From: Prevotella sp. UBA1378 | GTDB taxonomy: Bacteria; Bacteroidota; Bacteroidia; Bacteroidales; Bacteroidaceae | NCBI GenBank assembly: GCA_002305505.1 | Contig: DBRC01000022.1 | Span: 47,177-60,771 of the forward strand | DNA length: 13,595 bases | Direction of reading: 5' to 3' | In this document: positions 13,423 through 13,595 of the stretch, in pieces | How positions within the stretch are numbered: position 1 is the first letter of the stretch | How the letters are laid out: each line of letters starts with the position of its first letter | Made by a program: the position numbers and the translations under genes | Notes under the pieces: generated by a model | The model's input: the letters and a program-made list of their open reading frames with translations, nothing else | What the model was told of the DNA's origin: nothing | The model's database searches: none

Positions 13423-13518
13423 GCAAACCCTGTTCTCTTTATAGAGAGAGATAGGGAAGGGAGGAAAAGACTGCATGAGGAAGGCGGATTTTTTCATCGC
13501 TTTCGTTATTTTTGTGTG

Positions 13519-13526
13519 CAAAGGTA
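13519..13526 (-). promoter_or_regulatory. -7 box of the sigma/beta-barrel fusion promoter with upstream A/T tracts
   Basis: On the minus strand, TACCTTTG matches TAnnTTTG. It is preceded by T8-ACGG-A8 (13547 to 13528), which covers the -33 zone as a T-rich stretch without a clean TTTG. Transcription would start near 13515, about 92 bases before the preferred ATG at 13422 and 18 bases before the ATG at 13497. The remaining 48 bases to the window end show no gene. Confidence 0.6.
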
Positions 13527-13595
13527 CTTTTTTTTCCGTAAAAAAAAGAAAAAGATTGCTGTCCTAAAGGCAAGCGGTGGGCAGCAGGCGGATAA

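Noticed and set aside
13422..13521. TTG at 13521 as start of the sigma fusion (599 residues)
   Set aside because: The codon sits within the predicted -7 box, upstream of the transcript start, and would add 33 residues not typical of ECF factors.

Overview
The window looks like chromosomal DNA from a Bacteroidales member (Bacteroides/Parabacteroides type). The evidence is repeated Bacteroidota-type promoters (a TAnnTTTG -7 box, once with TTTG exactly 19 bases upstream), a debranching enzyme / glycosyltransferase / GH57 glycogen cluster, and an ECF sigma factor joined to an outer-membrane beta-barrel. GC content is fairly high for the group. No insertion sequence, tRNA, rRNA or CRISPR array is visible.

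Layout. Bases 1-545 hold the tail of an unrecognised gene entering from the left and a probable small hypothetical gene on the minus strand. Bases 546-2419 form a plus-strand pair: miaA (tRNA dimethylallyltransferase) and a diacylglycerol/sphingosine-kinase-fold lipid kinase with altered ATP-loop motifs. It converges on a minus-strand Crp/Fnr-family regulator (2443-3147). That regulator is divergent, across a 252-base promoter region, from a three-gene plus-strand glycogen unit (3400-8131): an amylo-alpha-1,6-glucosidase-type debranching enzyme, a GT4/GT5-type glycosyltransferase (probable glycogen synthase) and a GH57 alpha-amylase-like protein. The GH57 protein appears to have lost both catalytic residues.

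The right part is all minus strand. In transcription order it has an unusual 566-residue fusion (ECF sigma factor, one inner-membrane helix, periplasmic linker, outer-membrane beta-barrel; 13422 to 11722), a radical SAM/SPASM protein, a Gfo/Idh/MocA oxidoreductase joined to it by an ATGA overlap, and a secreted protein with two retropepsin-like halves. The protease has its own promoter, so close to the ATG that its mRNA may be leaderless.

The two most interesting items are the single polypeptide that would link the cell surface to transcription, and the likely GH57 pseudoenzyme kept beside glycogen enzymes, next to a debranching enzyme with its own active-site changes. The radical SAM plus oxidoreductase pair downstream of the sigma fusion is a candidate uncharacterised pathway that the fusion might control.
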